DNA of 5,449 nt from Clostridia bacterium (lineage in GTDB: Bacteria > Bacillota > Clostridia > UBA1381). Positions 3,446-5,449 of this stretch are shown here, one piece after another. Position 1 is the stretch's first letter. Every line of letters begins with the position of its first letter. The DNA lies in assembly GCA_008668455.1 (NCBI GenBank), contig RQCD01000158.1, positions 1 through 5,449 on the forward strand. The letters are read 5' to 3'. The position numbers and the translations under genes were made by a program. The notes beneath the pieces were generated by a model. The model saw only the letters and a program-made list of their open reading frames with translations, ran no database searches and was not told where the DNA came from.

Positions 3446-5449
3446 ATGGTAACCGTAACAGAAACAAAACTGATGCTTCCAACTTATCCGGAGCCTGCGG
3501 CAGAGGAGCTGCCAATGTTTGCAGAAAACCGCGTCCACCAGAGGACAAGCGGAAATCCATACCCCAATCATGTAGTTTTAAGAGTGGATCGCTCGCATAA
3601 GGGGAATCGGGAGTATACCTGTATCAGACTCGAAAATGATTATTTAAGGCTTGAGATTTTACCGGAACTGGGAGGAAAGATTTACTCGGCATATGATAAA
3701 ATCACCGGCTATGATTTTTTCTATAAGCAGCATGTGATAAAGCCTGCTCTCATCGGGTGTCTGGGATCGTGGATTTCGGGCGGCTGTGAATTTAACTGGC
3801 CGTTCCACCACCGCGCATCCACCTTTATGCCGGCAGATTATACAATTGAGCATGAAGCAGATGGAGGCGTGATTGTCTGGCTTTCTGAGCATGATCCGAT
3901 TGACCGGATGAAAGGAATGGTGGGGGTTGTGTTAAAGCCGGACTGCGCTTATTTTGAAACGCGTATGCGTCTCTGCAACCGTACACCGGTAAAAAGATCT
4001 TTTTTATGGTGGGAAAATACTGCCGTACCGGTGCATCAGGATTATCAGATCTTTTACCCAAAGGACGTTTCCTATGTCAATTTTCACTATAAGCGTTCGG
4101 TCACAACCTATCCGATTGCCACGAATGCGCTTGGCGTTTTCAACGGCATCCGGTATGACGGAGAAACCGACATTTCGATGCACAAAAACACCAAGCAGCC
4201 AACCTCCTATTTCTGCGGACCGTCCAAATACGACTTTTTCGGCGGCTATGATCACCGGAAGGACTGCGGTGTGGTGCATGTGGCAGATCATCATATTTCG
4301 ACAGGAAAGAAAATGTTTACCTGGGCATACAACCAGCTTTCAGAATCCTGGGAAAATGCACTAACCGATACGGACGGCGCATATGCCGAGCTGATGGCAG
4401 GTTCTTATTCGGATAATCAGCCGGATTTTTCCTGGATAGAGCCATATGAAACCAAAAGCTTTTCGCAGTACTGGTATCCGATCGGAGCAGTGGGGATTCC
4501 GTGCTTTGCAAATCTTGACGGTGCGATTTCCTGGAATGAGAAAAGCCTCACCCTACAGCTGACAAAATCGCAGACAGTTCGGATTTTGATTTTTGACGGC
4601 GAGAATCAGCTGCCGGAGCAAGAGCTTTTCATGACCGCCGGTATTCCACAAAAGATTTCTGCCGGTATGAAAAAAATCGGCGCAAGGGTAGAGGTGTTTT
4701 CCGGAGAAAGTAAAATTTTGTCCTACACAGAGGAGAAGAAAAATCAGTATGACATCCCGGACACAACCGAGGATATGCCGAATTTCAAAACCGTAAAAAC
4801 GGCACAGGAGCTGTATCTGGAGGGTGTGCATGTCTGGCAGTACCGCGATCCGGCAGTGCCGCCGGTAAAATACTGGGAAGAAGCGCTTTTGCGTGATCCG
4901 GAGCATATTCCGTCGATGCTGGCTTTGGGTATGTGGGAATATACGCGCTGTAATCTCGAAAAGGCATTGGATCTTACAAATCAGGCAATTGCTGTCTTGA
5001 CAAGGTATAACAAGCAGCCGGAAAGCGGAAAAGCGTCCTATCAGTTAGGCTTGATTCTGGACGCACTTGGAGAATCAGAAAAAGCATATGACGCATATTA
5101 TAAAGCAAGCTGGAATCAGGATGTTTATGCAGCGTCTATGACGCGTCTTTCTGCCATTGACGCAAAACGACAGGATTTTGTGCAGATGGAGGAGCATGCA
5201 AAAAATGCGCTTCGTTATCAGACACAGAATCCTGTTGCCGGAACACTGCTTTCCATTGCACTGGAACGGCAGGGCAGAAAGGATGAGGCAAAAAATGCGG
5301 TATCTGATCTGCTGAAAACAGATCCGCTCAACCACTTTGCGCGATTCTGGGCATGCTGCATGGAAATAATAACAAGAGATGAATTTTATACCGGTTTAAA
5401 AAGTGATCCCTCGCAAACAGGATTAGATATTGCCATTCATTTTTATGAC
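3446..5449 (+). CDS. DUF5107 domain protein with C-terminal tetratricopeptide repeats, 3'-truncated by window edge
   Basis: The frame is open from ATG 3446 to the window end (668 residues, no stop). Family members I recall are around 1,000 residues or more, so the C-terminus lies outside. No signal peptide is present, so it is probably cytoplasmic. Residues about 57-350 are beta-rich with DUF5107 hallmarks: RLEILPELGGKIYSAYD (68-84), SGGCEFNWPFHH (111-122), FLWWENTAVPVH (186-197), YFCGPSKYDFFGGYDH (255-270), and YSDNQPDFSWIEPYE (321-335) followed by SFSQYWYPIG (338-347). This fold is thought to resemble galactose mutarotase-like beta-sandwiches, which suggests carbohydrate binding or catalysis; the reaction is unknown. 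Residues about 350-430 form a second beta region. From about 452 the chain becomes helical with TPR-like units (YWEEALLRDPEHIPSMLALG, YQLGLILDALGESEKAYDAY, LLSIALERQGRKDEA). ATG 3435 in another frame stops after five codons and is not the start. It is divergent from the sensor-HTH regulator, which is its likely controller. Confidence 0.88.
   Translation, partial: MVTVTETKLMLPTYPEPAAEELPMFAENRVHQRTSGNPYPNHVVLRVDRSHKGNREYTCIRLENDYLRLEILPELGGKIYSAYDKITGYDFFYKQHVIKPALIGCLGSWISGGCEFNWPFHHRASTFMPADYTIEHEADGGVIVWLSEHDPIDRMKGMVGVVLKPDCAYFETRMRLCNRTPVKRSFLWWENTAVPVHQDYQIFYPKDVSYVNFHYKRSVTTYPIATNALGVFNGIRYDGETDISMHKNTKQPTSYFCGPSKYDFFGGYDHRKDCGVVHVADHHISTGKKMFTWAYNQLSESWENALTDTDGAYAELMAGSYSDNQPDFSWIEPYETKSFSQYWYPIGAVGIPCFANLDGAISWNEKSLTLQLTKSQTVRILIFDGENQLPEQELFMTAGIPQKISAGMKKIGARVEVFSGESKILSYTEEKKNQYDIPDTTEDMPNFKTVKTAQELYLEGVHVWQYRDPAVPPVKYWEEALLRDPEHIPSMLALGMWEYTRCNLEKALDLTNQAIAVLTRYNKQPESGKASYQLGLILDALGESEKAYDAYYKASWNQDVYAASMTRLSAIDAKRQDFVQMEEHAKNALRYQTQNPVAGTLLSIALERQGRKDEAKNAVSDLLKTDPLNHFARFWACCMEIITRDEFYTGLKSDPSQTGLDIAIHFYD

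Noticed and set aside
3435..3452. Five-codon mini-ORF (MAKLW) overlapping the DUF5107 start
   Set aside because: Its ATG lies inside the ribosome binding site and has none of its own, so it is most likely chance.
4553..4906. 117-codon minus-strand open frame inside the DUF5107-TPR gene
   Set aside because: It is antisense to a continuous family-matching frame; the sequence is a shadow with no initiation signals.

Overview
The window looks like part of a Clostridia-type Firmicutes chromosome (Lachnospiraceae or Oscillospiraceae-like). The evidence is moderate GC content, AGGA/GGGGG-type ribosome binding sites, near-consensus sigma-A promoters and protein families typical of gut Clostridia. 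This assignment is inference. No tRNA, rRNA, CRISPR array, insertion sequence or integrase is visible. The contents point to carbohydrate or small-acid catabolism and its regulation.

Left part (1-1154): the 3' portion of a dihydrodipicolinate synthase/N-acetylneuraminate lyase (DHDPS/NAL) superfamily gene is followed after 15 nt by a decayed remnant. The remnant keeps a good ribosome binding site and an ATG, but it has an in-frame TGA at codon 7 and loses its expected continuation after about 80 more residues. It resembles the fibronectin-III-like N-terminus of large BNR/sialidase-like or glycosidase-like proteins. This part is AT-rich and uses ATA for most isoleucines, unlike everything to its right.

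Middle (1155-2258): a terminator-like hairpin is followed by a near-perfect promoter (TTGACA-N17-TATGAT) overlapped by a TGTCA-N6-TGACA palindrome and 26-bp-spaced direct repeats. It drives a 321-residue calcineurin-like metallophosphoesterase with almost all metal-binding motifs, except that the usual GNH[DE] reads GGHE.

Right part (2266-5449): a minus-strand regulator has a LacI-type periplasmic-binding-protein sensor at its N-terminus and a helix-turn-helix (HTH) at its C-terminus, the reverse of classical LacI order. It is convergent with the phosphoesterase and divergent from a large DUF5107-TPR gene that runs off the right edge. The 148-bp divergent region holds one promoter for each direction and several inverted repeats. 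The 9-mer TCCGCTGAC is shared, in inverted orientation, between the DUF5107 promoter and the phosphoesterase promoter.

Working model (inference): the regulator senses a sugar-like ligand and controls the DUF5107 protein, a probable mutarotase-fold carbohydrate-active or carbohydrate-binding cytoplasmic protein. It may also control the metallophosphoesterase through the shared site. The three genes would form a small uncharacterised regulon placed next to an older, partly decayed catabolic operon of different codon usage.
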